Source of the DNA: Cristatella mucedo
Lineage: Eukaryota; Bryozoa; Phylactolaemata; Cristatellidae
DNA: 57,500 nt
NCBI GenBank assembly: GCA_009760855.2
Contig: WPIO01000008.1
Coordinates: 3,100,001 to 3,157,500 of the forward strand
Reading direction: 5' to 3'
Below the pieces are notes generated by a model. That model saw only the letters and a list, made by a program, of their open reading frames with translations, was not told where the DNA came from and searched no databases. This document shows, piece by piece, positions 23,165-34,479 of this stretch (its first letter is position 1; each line of letters starts with the position of its first letter). A program made the position numbers and the translations under genes.

Positions 23165-23289
23165 CGCCGCATAATAATCCGCCGCATAATAATCCGCCGC
23201 ATAATAATCCGCCGCGTAATAATCCGCCGCATAATAATCCACCGCATAATAATCCGCCGCGTAATAATCCGCCGCATAATAATCCGCCG
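23165..23289. repeat. 15-bp minisatellite beside exon 2
   Basis: There are about eight copies of CCGCCGCATAATAAT with single-base variants (CCGCCGCGTAATAAT and CCACCGCATAATAAT). It starts 55 bp downstream of the exon 2 donor, inside the intron. The repetitive Tyr/Ala and Ile/Arg frames over it are artefacts. Confidence 0.95.
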
Positions 23290-23344
23290 TTCTCCACGCA
23301 TTCTCCACTCCTTCACTCGCCCGGAGGCTCGCGGCGAAGCTTAC

Positions 23345-23493
23345 CTTTGCCGCCATCGACGACGACCAGTTGCTGAACTTCGGAGACGTGTTCACTCCGA
23401 GCTCCGGACTGTATTGGGAATAGGGCCCTTGCGTCACGCGAAAGCTGCCGAGCACTCGGGTCGTCTCCACGGGCCCTCCGCACGCTCGCTGCC
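23345..23493 (-). CDS. SEA/LDLa membrane protein, exon 2: start of the SEA domain
   Basis: This exon has 149 nt. The acceptor is CCGTTCTAG with exon base 23493, entering in phase 1, which matches exon 1. The donor is GCAAAG|GTAAGC, leaving in phase 0. The translation includes VLGSFRVTQGPYS, then YSPELGVNTS and NWSSSMAAK. This matches the first strand and helix of SEA domains (a G-S/T-F-x-I/V core, then an EL...S..F pattern). NTS and NWS are potential N-glycosylation sequons, as expected outside the cell. The linker QRACGGPVETTR joins it to the membrane helix. A 15-bp minisatellite starts about 55 bp past the donor. SEA domains are found in mucins, in membrane serine proteases of the matriptase/enteropeptidase group and in perlecan. 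Confidence 0.75.
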
Positions 23494-23984
23494 CTAGAAC
23501 GGACACAAGTGCACACTAGCTGCCCAGCGCTTAGGGCGAGGCCGAGTGCCGCTTCGGCCTCGCTTTCTTTCTTTGGTCGCTCGCTGGAATGCAGAGGCCG
23601 TGGCGGCAAATCGACGCAGGAGGACGTCATGAGTTCGCATCGACGAGCGAGACGAGCGCAAGCGCGCAGGCGCCTCGCTCGTCGCCTCTCACGTCGCCCC
23701 GTTCCACTGCAGTCGGCTCGATTGGCGCCGCCGTGCGCTCTTCGCAGTCTCTTTCGCTTCCGCTCGCGTTCATTTTCGTCGCTCGCGCGGTCGGTCGCGC
23801 GAGCGACGACGACGGGCGGCCGCGCGAGCGGTCGTGCGCGCCCGCGCACTTCCTTCCCGTCTGCCTTCACGTCGTCTTCCTTCCGCTCGGTGGGCGCCCG
23901 CCATTATAGTCGGGCGTCCAGCAGCGTGCACCTGCGGCGTGCGCCTCGGGAAGCGCGAGCGCTTTGCGCCGCGGCCGCACGCAC

Positions 23985-24951
23985 CTGCGTAGACGACGGC
24001 CAGTCCGACGGCGAGCGCGACGAGGAGTAAGGCCACGGCGACCGCTGCGCAGCACAGCTTCCGGCGTCGATCCGAGTCGATTCCGCTGCTGCGGTGGCAG
24101 CAGCCGCCGCTTTCGCTGGCGCCGCCGCCCCGTTTGCCTTCGCTGCCCGTTGGAGTGGAGCACGTGCTGCCGCCGCGCTTGAGCAAGGGAAACGGTGACA
24201 GCGAGCGGAACGTCGTCTTCCACGTGCCGCCGCTGCCGCGACCTCGCTTCTCCGAGTAGGACGCGCTCAGCGTCGCCATTCCCGCGTCGCCGTTGAGCAG
24301 GCTGACGGGCTGCGCGAGGCCGCAGCCGCCTCCGCCGCCGGCTGCAGCTGCGCGGCAGTCCGCACGCGTGCAGTCCGCCGACGGCGGCCGACTGTCGGCC
24401 GAGCCCGCGTAGCCGGAGTCGCACGCCGGGCATCGGCTGCGGAAGTTACTCGAGCGAGCTACGCCGACGGCGGCGGCGGCGGCCGGGAAAGGCGCGAAGT
24501 GGCCGCCGCGTAGTCCCGGACAAGCAGCGGAGCGCGTCGGCAGCGCCGCCGCCGAGAGCCGATGCGCCTGCTGGCACGCGTAGGCTTCGCATGTGGCGGC
24601 GGCGGCGTTTCCGGCGGCGGCTTGGCGAGCGCCGCCTCTCGGTCCGACGGCGCTGTAAGCATCGTCCCTGTCGCAGCTGCCTCGGCAGCCGCACGCATGG
24701 CAGCAGCAGCCTTCGTAAGGCGGCGGATCCGAGCCCGGCGGCGCCTCGGCGCCGCTCGTCGCGTAGCCTCCTGCGTGGCTGCACAGCTGGCACGCGCACC
24801 ACGGATCGACGTGCTTCTTGTAGTACGGCGGCAGCTTTGGCGGCGGCTCGGGAGGGCCGACCTCCTCGTAAATGTGCGACTCCGTCCTGTACGACGGGCT
24901 GTCGTGAAAGATGCCCGGCGGCGGCGGCGGCCCGACGCCGCCGCCGGGCAT
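23985..24951 (-). CDS. SEA/LDLa membrane protein, exon 1 of the model: cytoplasmic tail and membrane anchor
   Basis: This is the first exon I can place of a minus-strand gene (about 322 codons plus one base). The tail starts MPGGG and holds SPSYRTESHIYEEV (a YEEV site of the kind bound by SH2 domains), two PPxY-type motifs (LPPYY and DPPPYEG) and many Cys clusters (CACQLC, CCCHACGC). A basic DRRRK precedes a hydrophobic segment, residues about 299-321, ending AVVYA. Basic residues on the N-terminal side predict N-in/C-out, a type II signal anchor. The exon ends GCA G|GTGCGT (phase 1), fitting the exon at 23493. Start uncertain: the frame stays open 21 codons upstream to a possible acceptor (TCGTCGCAG, exon base 25014), so a further 5' exon is possible. 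The ATG lies in a 17-bp inverted repeat. The frame downstream of the donor is intron. Confidence 0.72.
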
Positions 24952-25214
24952 CGCCGCGTGGCGGCCGCCTCGCAGCAGCAGCTGCTCCGCGAGCTGCGAC
25001 CTCTCATGCGACGTCTGCGACGAAAATGCGGCAGCAGCGCTGCATCACTCGAGTCGGTTGCTGCCATAAGCCATAGGCGACGCGGCAGCAGCGGCAGCCG
25101 CCACTTTGCGCGAAAGGAAGACTCGGTCGCCGGAAGCGGCTCTATTGTTTTCGAGCCGTCGCGGAGGAATCTCGAGCGGGCTCCGAGAAGACTGAGCGGC
25201 TGCATCCACCGACG

Positions 25215-25345
25215 ATAGTAATAATAATAATAATAATGCACTCGATAAAGCGCCCTCGGAGAACTCAATCTCCTTCTAGGCGCTTTACATTTGCTGCAAA
25301 GGGAAACGCGATTGAATGGTGAGTAAAATCATACTTGATAAACAA
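25215..25345 (-). mobile_element. Solo LINE-A 3' tail
   Basis: The minus strand shows GATTTTACTCACCATTCAAT, TTGCAGCAAATGTAAAGCGC, the stem-loop and (TTA)n at the left edge. Only the last 130 bp of the element are present, so it is severely 5'-truncated or a short tail-derived element. Confidence 0.85.
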
Positions 25346-26439
25346 GATGGCCGAGCAGCTGCAACGCTTCCGTCGGCCGAAGGCACTAGAGGCGCTCAGC
25401 GCGATTGGACTGCCTGAGCCGGGCGGTAAATACTCCTTTCGCATCGCGATCCTGGTCGCGAGTTCGAGTCTCGAGCCGCTCCTCGTTTTCCGCTGCAAGA
25501 GCCGTTTGACGGTCACTACGGCATTTCTGCCGCTGTGCGGGCAACAAGCTATCGAATCGGCTACCGTTTGAAACTTAGACCAATGTTCGATCCGAGGATG
25601 AGGACCCTGCTCCTTCGCGAAGTCCCGAACGGAGGCTCTCAAAGCCCAGGGCGACAGCCGCTCGCCCTTGCTCGCGCCGGTGCTCACTGAGAGCTCCGGT
25701 GGCAGCTACTGTTAGGCTCGCTGCCGCGGGGGCGCGGCTCGGCAGAGCGAGGACGTTCTCGTGGACGCGCACGAGCGAGAGTTCATCGATGGAGTCGGCG
25801 GCGGCGCCTGCTGGATTCGCTGCCGCCTCCAGCTGATCGGACCGGATCGCTTGCAGCCAGTGCGGCCGCCTCCGCGTCGGCGCTGGCTGCAAGCGCCAGT
25901 CGACCGGCCGCCGCTGCCTCGGCGCACCACCCGGGCAGCAGGCGAGCGGGCGAGCCACCGATTCGCGTCCGCCGCAGCCGACGAGTCGGATGGGCGTTCA
26001 GAGGCTTCAGTCTGTGGGGTAGGAGCGGGTAGCCGACGGGCGGGCGCGAGCGAGCGACAGCTCGAGGGATAAGAGCAGGGCGGCCGGGTCCTGAAAGCCC
26101 GCCAGCCGGAAAGCGGCCGGTTTGCGAGCTCGCTCGCCGCGAGAGCGAGCTCCGAGCCGCAGCGCCGGCGGCGGCGCACTGGCTGGCCGCGAGGCCCGAA
26201 ATCGCTGCTCGGCTCTCGATTCAGGAGGCGCGTTTAGGAGACGTGCTCTCAGGCGCTAAACTCAGGAGCTAAACCCTGAGATCAGGGCTGCAAACGCACG
26301 CGATCTGGTCACTGACCCATCGACAGTCCCCCCCCCCGAGAGTCAATCAATTCCATGCGTTCGAGCACTCTGCTGGTCTCAGCTTCTGCAATCTCTTCCT
26401 TAGCCATCTTTCTCTCTACTCTCTCTTTACTCGTTTGCT

Positions 26440-26762
26440 CTCAGCTCCCCCCTCTCTCTCTCTCTCCCTCCCTCTCTCTCTCTCTCTCTGTCGGCATCTT
26501 GGTCTCTGTCTCTCACTGTTTCTACTGTCTCTCCTGTCTCTACTGTCTCTGTCTCTCTCTGGTCTCTCTGTATCTCTCTGTGTGCCTTTCTATGTGTCTC
26601 TGCATCTGCCTCTGTCTGTGTCACTCTCTCCCTGTAGCTCTGTCTCTCTCCGTGTCTCTCTCTCTCTCTCTCTGTGTCTCTCTCTGTGTCTCTCTGTCTC
26701 TGTCTCTGCCTGTCTGTCTGCCTGTCTGTCTGTCTGCCTGTCTCTCTGTCTCTTCTCTCACT
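26440..26762. repeat. CT-rich compound microsatellite
   Basis: Mixed CTCT, CTGT and TGTC units include a (CTGTCTGC)-type run at 26705-26745. Confidence 0.95.
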
Positions 26763-27479
26763 CCAGACTCGCCACCCTCTACTGTTCCCTCTCGCATGCG
26801 TTCGCGGTCCCATGCAGCTTTTTGCTGTGTTACATGCTGAGCTACACGCTTCGTCGTCAGCTCGGGGGGGGGGGCGCACCAGGGTCACCAACGCTCTGCC
26901 GTATTAAGCCAGGTTAAGCAAGATCTAAAGTTGCCGTCGTTGTAGCAGCCTTTTTAATGGAGAGTCAAAGCAGCCATTCAGCTATCGCTGCAACGCAACA
27001 GAAACCTTTACCGTTTCCAAATCCGCGAGTCCTGCCGAGCGAGCACCGAGCAAGCACTTCCATTGTGCACAGTCGCCACTGCTAGCCACTGCTTATTGTC
27101 GCGATCCGTGCACGAAGCTCGTCGCGCGCAAAGAATAAACAGCGAGTCGTCGTCGTCTCGCGCCTGTCGCCTGGAAGCCGCGCGAGGCCGGCCCCAGAAT
27201 CCTTTACAATGGGTGCAACAACAAGACCGCAACATGCTCTACAGGACTAGAAAAGAAAGCTCCATTGTTCCCGAGAGGGTCTCGCCCATTCTGTGCCCTC
27301 GCCTAATAGCCTCTGTAATGTGGCCGCGTAAACAAAGACTACTCGGCGGCAGCTAACCGCCGCCGAGTCACACTTCGTGGGAGCGATCGGCGGCGGCAGC
27401 GATCAGCAACGACGACCGAAGCCGCCGCCGCCGCCGAGGTTTTTCCGAGCTTCACCCTCTTTTCTACTCGCACCTGTTC

Positions 27480-27735
27480 TCTTCTCGCCCCCTCTCTCTA
27501 GTCTCTCTGCCTTTCCTCCATCCTTCTCCCCTGCTTCTGTCTCTGTCTGTCTCGGTCTCTATCTCTCTCATTCTGTCTCTGCCTCTGTCTCTGTCTCTCT
27601 CTGTGTCTATCTCTCTCATTCTGTCTCTGTCTCTGTCTCTGTCTCTTCACCTTCTTCTCTCACATTTTCTCTCTCCATGTCTCGCTTGCTTGTTCTCTCT
27701 CTCTCTAACTCACTCTCTCGTTCTCTCGTTTTCTC
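27480..27735. repeat. CT-rich impure repeat
   Basis: Interrupted TCTCTGTCTC units grade out on both sides into ordinary CT-rich sequence. Confidence 0.9.
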
Positions 27736-28004
27736 TTCAGTTCTCTTCAACTCCATTGCTGCCTCGGCATTTTATGCTCCTATTTTTTCTTCATTCTCCT
27801 AATCTGGCCTTCTCACACTTTCATTCTTCATCCATGATTCTTTTTCTCTCTTTCCTCTCCAAAATCGTCTTTACTTCCAGTGATTTTGAGTGGGTCTGAC
27901 AATGAGCGATGCATGTGGCTTTCCAGAGGTTTTCATCTCAAGCTGAGCAGCGAGCCTCGCCCTCTTGACGTCGTCTGCCGCGACTGTATTACCTCCCTCT
28001 CCTC

Positions 28005-28209
28005 TTCTCTTCCTCTCTCTCTCTCTCTCTCACTCACTCTCTCTCTCACACACTCTCTCTCACACTCTCCCTCTCTTTCTCTCTCTCTCTCTCACTCTCT
28101 CTTTCTCTCTCTCTCTCTCACTCTCTCCTTCTGTCTCTCTCTCCCTCTCTCTCCCTCTCTCTCTCCCTCTCTCTCCCTCTCCCTCCCTCTCTCTCCCTCT
28201 CTCTCTCCC

Positions 28210-28301
<92 letters not shown>

Positions 28302-28445
28302 TCTCTCCCTCTCTCTCTCCCTCTCTCTCCCTCTCTCTCCCTCTCTCTCCTCTCTCTCTCTCTCTCCCTCTCTCTCCCTCTCCCTCCCTCTCTCTCCCTC
28401 TCTCCTCTCACTCTCCCACTCTCTCTTACACACACTCTCTCTCCA
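28005..28445. repeat. CT microsatellite with CCCTCTCT higher-order units
   Basis: More than 400 bp of (CT)n. A pure core at about 28215-28295 is flanked by regular CCCTCTCTCT blocks. The roughly 200-residue Leu/Ser frames across it are artefacts. Confidence 0.97.
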
Positions 28446-29096
28446 TTTGTACCAATATATCTGTCTCTCCGCATCTCTCAGCGCTGCACGCCGTGCTTAG
28501 CACATCTCACTTACATCATCCACGCCACCATCCCGTCGAGTACCGCAACCAACGACAGGGCATTTCTGGCCTGCACGCACCTCCTAGGATTGCTCTTGGC
28601 GGACCGCATCGCTCTCCCCATCGCCGGCCACCGCGCCTAGCCGCGACGGCCGGCAATGGGCGGCGGCTGATAGACCGAAACTGTCACGCTTAACTGCAAA
28701 GCCTACCTTCGATTGCGATCGCTGATACGGGCTCTCGCTCGGGTCGGCGACGCCGCGCAATTCGCCACGCGGCAACTGCACCAAATGGCGGCGATGTCGG
28801 CGGAGCGGCGCCACTGCACGCGGCGACCAGCGGAGGGAGAGCGCGCGCGTCCCTGCCGCCGCCGCTCCAGCCGCCGCAGGCTCGGACGCCAAGGTGTCCG
28901 GTCTAGGGCTCGCGCTCCGAACCTCGTAGTACCCGAGGGACGAGAGAAGACGCGACGGAGCTCCGAACCTCGTAGTACCCGAGGGCTGGAGACGAGCGAA
29001 GAGCGCGCTCCGCGGCGGCGGCGGCCAAGGTCCGCTCGCCGCCGCCGCTCACCACCGGTCGAGCCGATCGTCGCCGGCCGGTTCGCGAGCTGCTCT

Positions 29097-29157
29097 GCGC
29101 AGGATCGACGCCACGGCGGCGGCGCCAAACGCGGCCGCCGTGGCGTCGATCCTGCGC
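29097..29157. repeat. Perfect inverted repeat, 24-bp arms
   Basis: The arms at 29097-29120 and 29134-29157 are exact reverse complements around a 13-bp spacer. The left arm begins GCGCAGGATCGACGCC. The sequence could form a stable hairpin. Confidence 0.95.
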
Positions 29158-30279
29158 CCCCCGCCGACGCGCCGGCGCAGAGCTAAGTGCAGCTCGCTCC
29201 GTTCGCCGAGCGCGAGCGGAGTGGCGAGCGACTCCGCGATGCCACGACTTACCCGCACCGATCCGCCTAGTCCTACTCCAACGCCGCCGACGCCGACGCT
29301 GCCGTAGACGGTCGCCGAACGAGCGCGCCAGGGCACGGCGTGATGAATCTCCATCGTATCGGACTGAGTCGCTCCGCCGCGGCGCAAGTTTAAGAGGCCA
29401 AGCTCCACGCGGACGCTCGCGCACCGCCTCGAACCGTTCGCGCCCTGAGGCGCAATCCGACCGTGCGGTTCGCGGTCCGTAAGTGAAAGCGAGGCTGCGC
29501 CAAATGGACCGCCTCCGCCGCCGCGACTGGGCGCAGCCCCTCGCCCGTGCGCGTCCGCCCTCGGAGCTACCTGCACCGCCGTCTGCGCGCGTGAGCGTGC
29601 GAGAATGAGTGGCCGAGTTTTCTCCTCGGATTAGTTGCACATTTATTGAGACTGCGTAGACCGGAAGGGAGTGAGCGCTCTCAAAACGTGTACGTGTCAT
29701 TATCGCCCCGAACGACAGGTTGGGAGGCCAAAAACCCGGACCAGCCGGTTGATGGCGGTTCGCCGGGCGTAGCAGAAGAAGTTCTGCCTTAGCAGGAGCG
29801 CACGCTAGCGACCGATCTGCGCGATGCCTTGAACGGTAGGTCAACTCAAACTCCTAGCCGCCAGCTGCACTGCGAGTCCTGCACAGCGACGCCGCATTTT
29901 CGCCTTGCCTTTGCCAGCGCCAGCGAGCCCCGTTTGAAGGCGCCACCTTTAATTCCAGGCTACTGTGGTAAAGTGCACGACGGGGTCCGTCGCGCGTCCA
30001 CGGCGGCGGCGGCGCTGAAAAAAGGATTTATTTTAATTCTGACGTGCAAAGAGCGGCGCCGCCCTTGGCCAGCGTCGCCAGCCTCGGCAGCCTCGCTCTG
30101 ACGCATGCTGCCGCGTAGCGGCGGTCAGGCTCGAGCGCGTCAGGAGAGACTGTGGCGCGCGCAGCAGAAGCCGCAGCCGCAGCGTATGTGCGTCGCGGGC
30201 TCGTTCGAACGTGCCCAGGAGGTTTAACTGTGCTGAAGGCGGCGACAGCTCGTTCTGACGCACCGGGTTTCAAGCCAAT

Positions 30280-30386
30280 AAGAACAATAATAATAATAAG
30301 AATAAAAACAATAATACATTTGATAAAGCTCTTTAAAGAGAACTCGGAGAACTCAATCTCTTTCTAGGCGCTTTACATTTGCTGAG
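30280..30386 (-). mobile_element. Solo LINE-A 3' tail
   Basis: On the minus strand CAGCAAATGTAAAGCGCC is followed by the stem-loop, here with an extra GAACTCGGA-type internal duplication, and then an ATTATTGTTTTTATTCTTA-like tail. Confidence 0.8.
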
Positions 30387-31400
30387 CCGAACTGGCGCTT
30401 GGAGCGCGCGGAGCCTCGATCTCGCGTTATCCCCGGCCCGCCATTCGGGGTTCCGCTCTGCGCCATTTGCGCCGAACTCATTCGTGCGCCGTGTCCGACG
30501 AGAAGCGGCCGGCGTCTGCTAACTAAAAAGGCAGCGCGTCGTGCTTCAACGGTCACTGACGCGAAGCTTACCCGTCGGATCTCGATCTCGGCTGCGTGGC
30601 GTCCGAGAACCGCTGCGCCCGCTAGAGAGATTGACGGACGATCCCCGCGCGCGTCTGCGCCCTAAAATATGCGACGGAGCCGCGGCGGCTGCTGCCGCCG
30701 CCGCTCGTTGCTCCGTCGCAATGACCGGCTGGTTCCATCAGCGAAGGGAAGGGAAAGGAACGGCAGCATGCGCGCGCGAGCGCGAAATTGCGCCGCGCCG
30801 GCGGCCGACTGCGTCGGCGATCGCGGCGAGGCGACGCTCGGGAGCGCGGGCAGAGGCGGCGCGCCAGCGGAGGCGGCGAAGAGAGGGGCGAGGCTTCTCG
30901 TGGAAGCGGCTCGCTCGCTCGCTCGGGCGACCGGTGCTTAATAGCCGAGTGGCGCGACTTTGCTAAAAATCGAACCGTCGCGCGCGTCGAGCGGCCTCTG
31001 CGGCGAGGCGATTCGCCGCGCGCGCGCGGGAGAGCGCGCTGCTCCGAAGGGAGCGCTTCCTTCCCAAGTCGCACTCGTCACACTCGGCGCTATGTCGAGG
31101 CGCCGCCCGCGGCACCTGACGGCGGCTACGACCGCGACTATCGCGCGTGGCAAACGACGCTGTCTCATTTTCGCTCACTCTCGGCGGTCAGTGAGTGCGC
31201 GACGCTTCTGCCGCCCAGCCACGAGGAGCGCTCACCGCGACGGCGGCGCTATTGACGCGGTGGCAGCGTGTGTCCGAGCGAAGATTTGCCGCCAAACTTT
31301 GTTCGCCAATCTTAATTTGGCGGCCGCGGTTTCTTCGATGACCCATTGACAGAGGTTACCCGGGATAGGCGGACGAGCTGTTTGGTTTCGACGAGAGCGA

Positions 31401-32100
31401 CAGAAAGTGCACTGGTCACTAAATGAAAGCTCGAAAATGATGCAGCAGCAGCCGCGCGCGCTAGCCGACGCGGCCTCGAAGTTGCGCCGAACGTGAAGTG
31501 TGAAGCATCGCCCGCGTCTCAGCTAACACCGAAGTAAATCAATGGCCAGCAGACTGATCGGCTTAATTTATATAGCGCACACGAGAGTAGTAGTAATTGC
31601 CTAAGTTGTTACTATTTTTAAGATGTTGAATGCTTCACTGTGTAAGGAGAAATTATTGTGAACCGGCAGTATTCGTTGGCGCCGTACGTATATCGGAGCA
31701 AGCCTCGCTGCCTTAGCCTAGGGGCCGCAGTGCTCGCTCTTCGGGGCCCGGGTCACGTGGGCTAGATTCCTGCACCAGGCAATCCTGTAAGAGGCCCACT
31801 GCGGTGAGGTGTGATAGCTGGTAAAGTTCATCTGCCGCTGTACGCATGCGGCTGCTGCAAGATCAGCGAGCCGTTACTCTTTTCTACTTCCTCTGGCGGT
31901 ATAAAATTATCAATTGCCCGCCGCAAGACTCTGACACTCACGCGACACCTGGGTCGTGAAGTGTGAGCCCTTCGGACCTTTGGCTGCCACCCAGCGAGCG
32001 GCTCGCTTATCGGTGGGTATTGCTGAAACCTGTACCTCAACTTACGAGTTTAATTCTTTCCATGACGGAGCTCGTAAACTCAAATTACTCGTGTGTCAAA
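31401..32100. other. Unassigned region with a tRNA-like SINE candidate
   Basis: A stretch at about 31720-31800 (GCTCGCTCTTCG, then GGTCACGTGGGCTAGATTCC) resembles a degraded tRNA-derived head. A similar stretch occurs at 46585-46625, so it may be a third SINE family. The rest is unassigned. Confidence 0.35.
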
Positions 32101-32104
32101 TCAA

Positions 32105-33590
32105 TTTTCCCCATTGAAGTGAATTTAAATGCCATTCATCGGTCCCGGAACCACCAAAAAGCACCTGGAGTTTATGTCACATCTCGCCTGGGCATCACTG
32201 GCACTGCTCTGCACAAGGTTCAGGTCCTATCTCAGTGGGAGACTCCAGAGTATTGACGTGAATGGACAAAGATCATCTGAAGTACCTCTGAAATATGGAG
32301 TACCTCAGAGCTCCGTGCTAGGTCCGGTTCTTTTCACGGTGTATACTCTTCCTCTTGCTGATGTGATTGCCAAGCACAATTTAGGCTTTCACTTCTATGC
32401 GGATGACACTCAGTTGTACCTTTGCTTTGATAACTCCCAGCCTTCGAGCACCTCAAATTCTCTCAACTCACTTGCTGCATGCTTTGATGACATCCGCACC
32501 TGGATGACAGCAAATTTTCTAAAACTAAACGATGACTTTCTCTTTGCAGCAAATGCAAATCGCCTAGAAAGAGATTAAGTTCTCTGAGGGCGCTTTATCA
32601 AGTACATTATTATTATTATTATTATTATTATGACAAAACTAACTTACTAGTTATGGCAAATCCAGTGTGATTCAGAGATTGGAAAAGCTGTCTCTCAAAA
32701 TTTGCTCTGCCAGCATATCTCCTGTTGAATCAGCTCGAAATCTAGGTGTCATATTCCAAAGCGACCTCTCGTTAGACGACCATATCAGCTCCACAGTCAA
32801 ATCTTCCTATTTTCAGCTTCATAGCATTGCTGAAATTCGGGCTTGTTTAGATAAGGATACCACGTCTAAGCTGGTCCATGCATTCGTGACATCTCGTCTC
32901 GACTTCTGCAACTCACTGCTTACTGGCCTACCAGCATGTGTGATCAGGCGATTGCAGCTGGTGCAAAACTCTGCAGCTAGGATGTCTGTCGTGAGCGTCG
33001 CAGTTGCCACATTACTCCACTTCTCGCTGACCTGCACTGGCTACCAGTCAAGCAACGGATTAACTTCAAGGTTTTGTCGCTCACTTTTAGGTCCCTTCAT
33101 TCTATGGCTCCAGCCTATCTCTCCGACATACTCCCCCATCAGGCCAAGTATCGTACCACCCGCTTTTCGGAATCCAACAGTCTAGAAATACCTCGTACAA
33201 ATCTTAAATCCTTTGGAGACCGTGCATTTAGTTCGTATGCTCCCAAAGCCTGGAACTCCCTCCCGACCTGCGTCAGAACATCCCCTGACCTGACCACATT
33301 TAAAAGGAACTTAAAAACACACCTATTTAGGACAGCATTTAGTGGGTCCCTATGATTCGTCCATCACGTGCTTATGCGTGATGACGCTGAGCATGCTGCC
33401 ACTAACCACATTTGCATGCTGACCCTGTGCATGTCACCCCTAACCATATTATTCATTTCGTTTGTTTTTCAAGCATGATTTTACTTACCATTCAATTGCA
33501 TTTCACTTTACAGCAAATGTAAAGCACCTAGAAAGAGATTGAGTTCTCTGAGGGCGCTTTATCAAGTGCATTGTTATTATTATTTGAAAA
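32105..33590 (+). mobile_element. LINE-A copy, RT to 3' tail, carrying a nested tail insertion
   Basis: The plus strand encodes [34 protein letters not shown] (Gln-Ser instead of the usual Gln-Gly), [14 protein letters not shown] and LNSLAACFDDIRTWM. After an inserted element come SVKSSYFQL-type residues, [20 protein letters not shown] and [10 protein letters not shown]-like blocks. Then follow the 3' untranslated region, stem-loop (AAAGCACCTAGAAAGAGATT) and (TTATT)n tail at about 33570-33590. A frameshift follows QNSAARM. It is nonfunctional. Confidence 0.9.
32537..32629 (+). mobile_element. LINE-A tail inserted within a LINE-A copy
   Basis: This is a 93-bp insert made only of the LINE-A terminal segment (TTTGCAGCAAATGCAAATCG, the stem-loop and (TTA)n). 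It interrupts [10 protein letters not shown] exactly. The 5-bp duplication ATGAC flanks it (32532-32536 and 32630-32634), showing target-primed integration. Confidence 0.9.
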
Positions 33591-34479
33591 CACAATACAA
33601 TGGAATGCATTGCAATACGCGAGTTTTATCAATTACGATATACAGCATTAACTTGTAGATCAAACGACTTGAAGATGCTGACGGAGTTGGAGGAGAAAGG
33701 CTGAAATGAATACGCGAATCTTATTCGCCGATGTTTTCCCTTTTCGCCGCGCTTTCATCACTTTAATCTGCAGGGGTTTTTGATGAAAACCTGTCCAATG
33801 AGGTCTGCTTCATCCCGCTTTCAGAATGTTTCTGAAATGAGTCGGGCTTTCGCTGCCGTACCATAACTGGAGCCAGAGGAGCCGCACGCAATGCCTCCCT
33901 CCACCCCTCCATCGCCGGCGTCGCTGACACACCCACTCGCACTCGTATACATGCGAGAAATTCCGTTACAACTGCTTAAAGCGAACGAGTGTGTGGCGCG
34001 GGATTCATGGCGGATGTCGCAGCGTGGTTCACTGCGACGTTCGCTGCGCCATCTAGCGGTGGGGTGTCTAAAGCTGGCTCGCAACCCAAATTTTAGCTCT
34101 CAACTCGAGTAAAAATTCGGCCGAGAGACAGCTCTTATCTCAAAAGACTCGTAAATTGGGACACTTGAAAGTCAATCTAACACTGTAAATTTATTATATG
34201 ATATCCTATTTTATTTTATTATTATATTTATTATTATATCTATCGACGAGAGCGAATCCAACTCGAAGGCTAGTTTCGCCATTTAGTGGAGCCATAGACG
34301 CAGAGAAGGGGGCCGGTGAGCACCGACCGGTCTCTGATCAGACCTATTTGAAGAGGCGAGTAGCGGGCGCTGATCGGCCCGCAACGCGCCGTTCCAACCC
34401 AGTACGATTGGCTGCATCTGGCAAGTTCAAGGTCGACCAACTTGTCAGCTAGATCCTTCAGCGGCCTAGTTGTACGTAC
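33591..34479. other. No recognisable feature
   Basis: This is mixed sequence with no domain-bearing frame. A TTATTATATTTATTATA tract lies at about 34205-34240. Confidence 0.4.

Larger units (their letters stand above)
22550..31400. other. CpG-rich block
   Basis: Across this block, apart from the CT-rich repeats, the sequence is GC- and CpG-rich with no sign of CpG depletion. It contains exons 1 and 2 of the SEA/LDLa gene. The region upstream (25.3-31.4 kb) may hold its promoter or 5' exons, but I cannot place either. Long Arg-, Ala- and Pro-rich frames occur on both strands at the same place and show no domain, so I do not call genes from them. Confidence 0.5.

Noticed and set aside
23165-23289. 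CRISPR-like regular array
   Set aside because: The units are contiguous 15-bp tandem copies without spacers, in animal intronic DNA.
20549-23985. Direct splicing of exon 1 to exon 3 or exon 4
   Set aside because: Phase 1 out does not match phase 0 or phase 2 in, and the first SEA strand would be lost; the exon at 23345-23493 resolves both problems.
23313-24030. Arg-rich frames overlapping exons 1 and 2 on both strands
   Set aside because: They overlap the phase-consistent exons and the intron, and have no domain; they come from GC-rich composition.
28584-31349. Several 100-310-codon Arg/Ala/Pro-rich frames
   Set aside because: CpG-rich sequence has few stop codons; frames on both strands are equally long and lack motifs or splice support.
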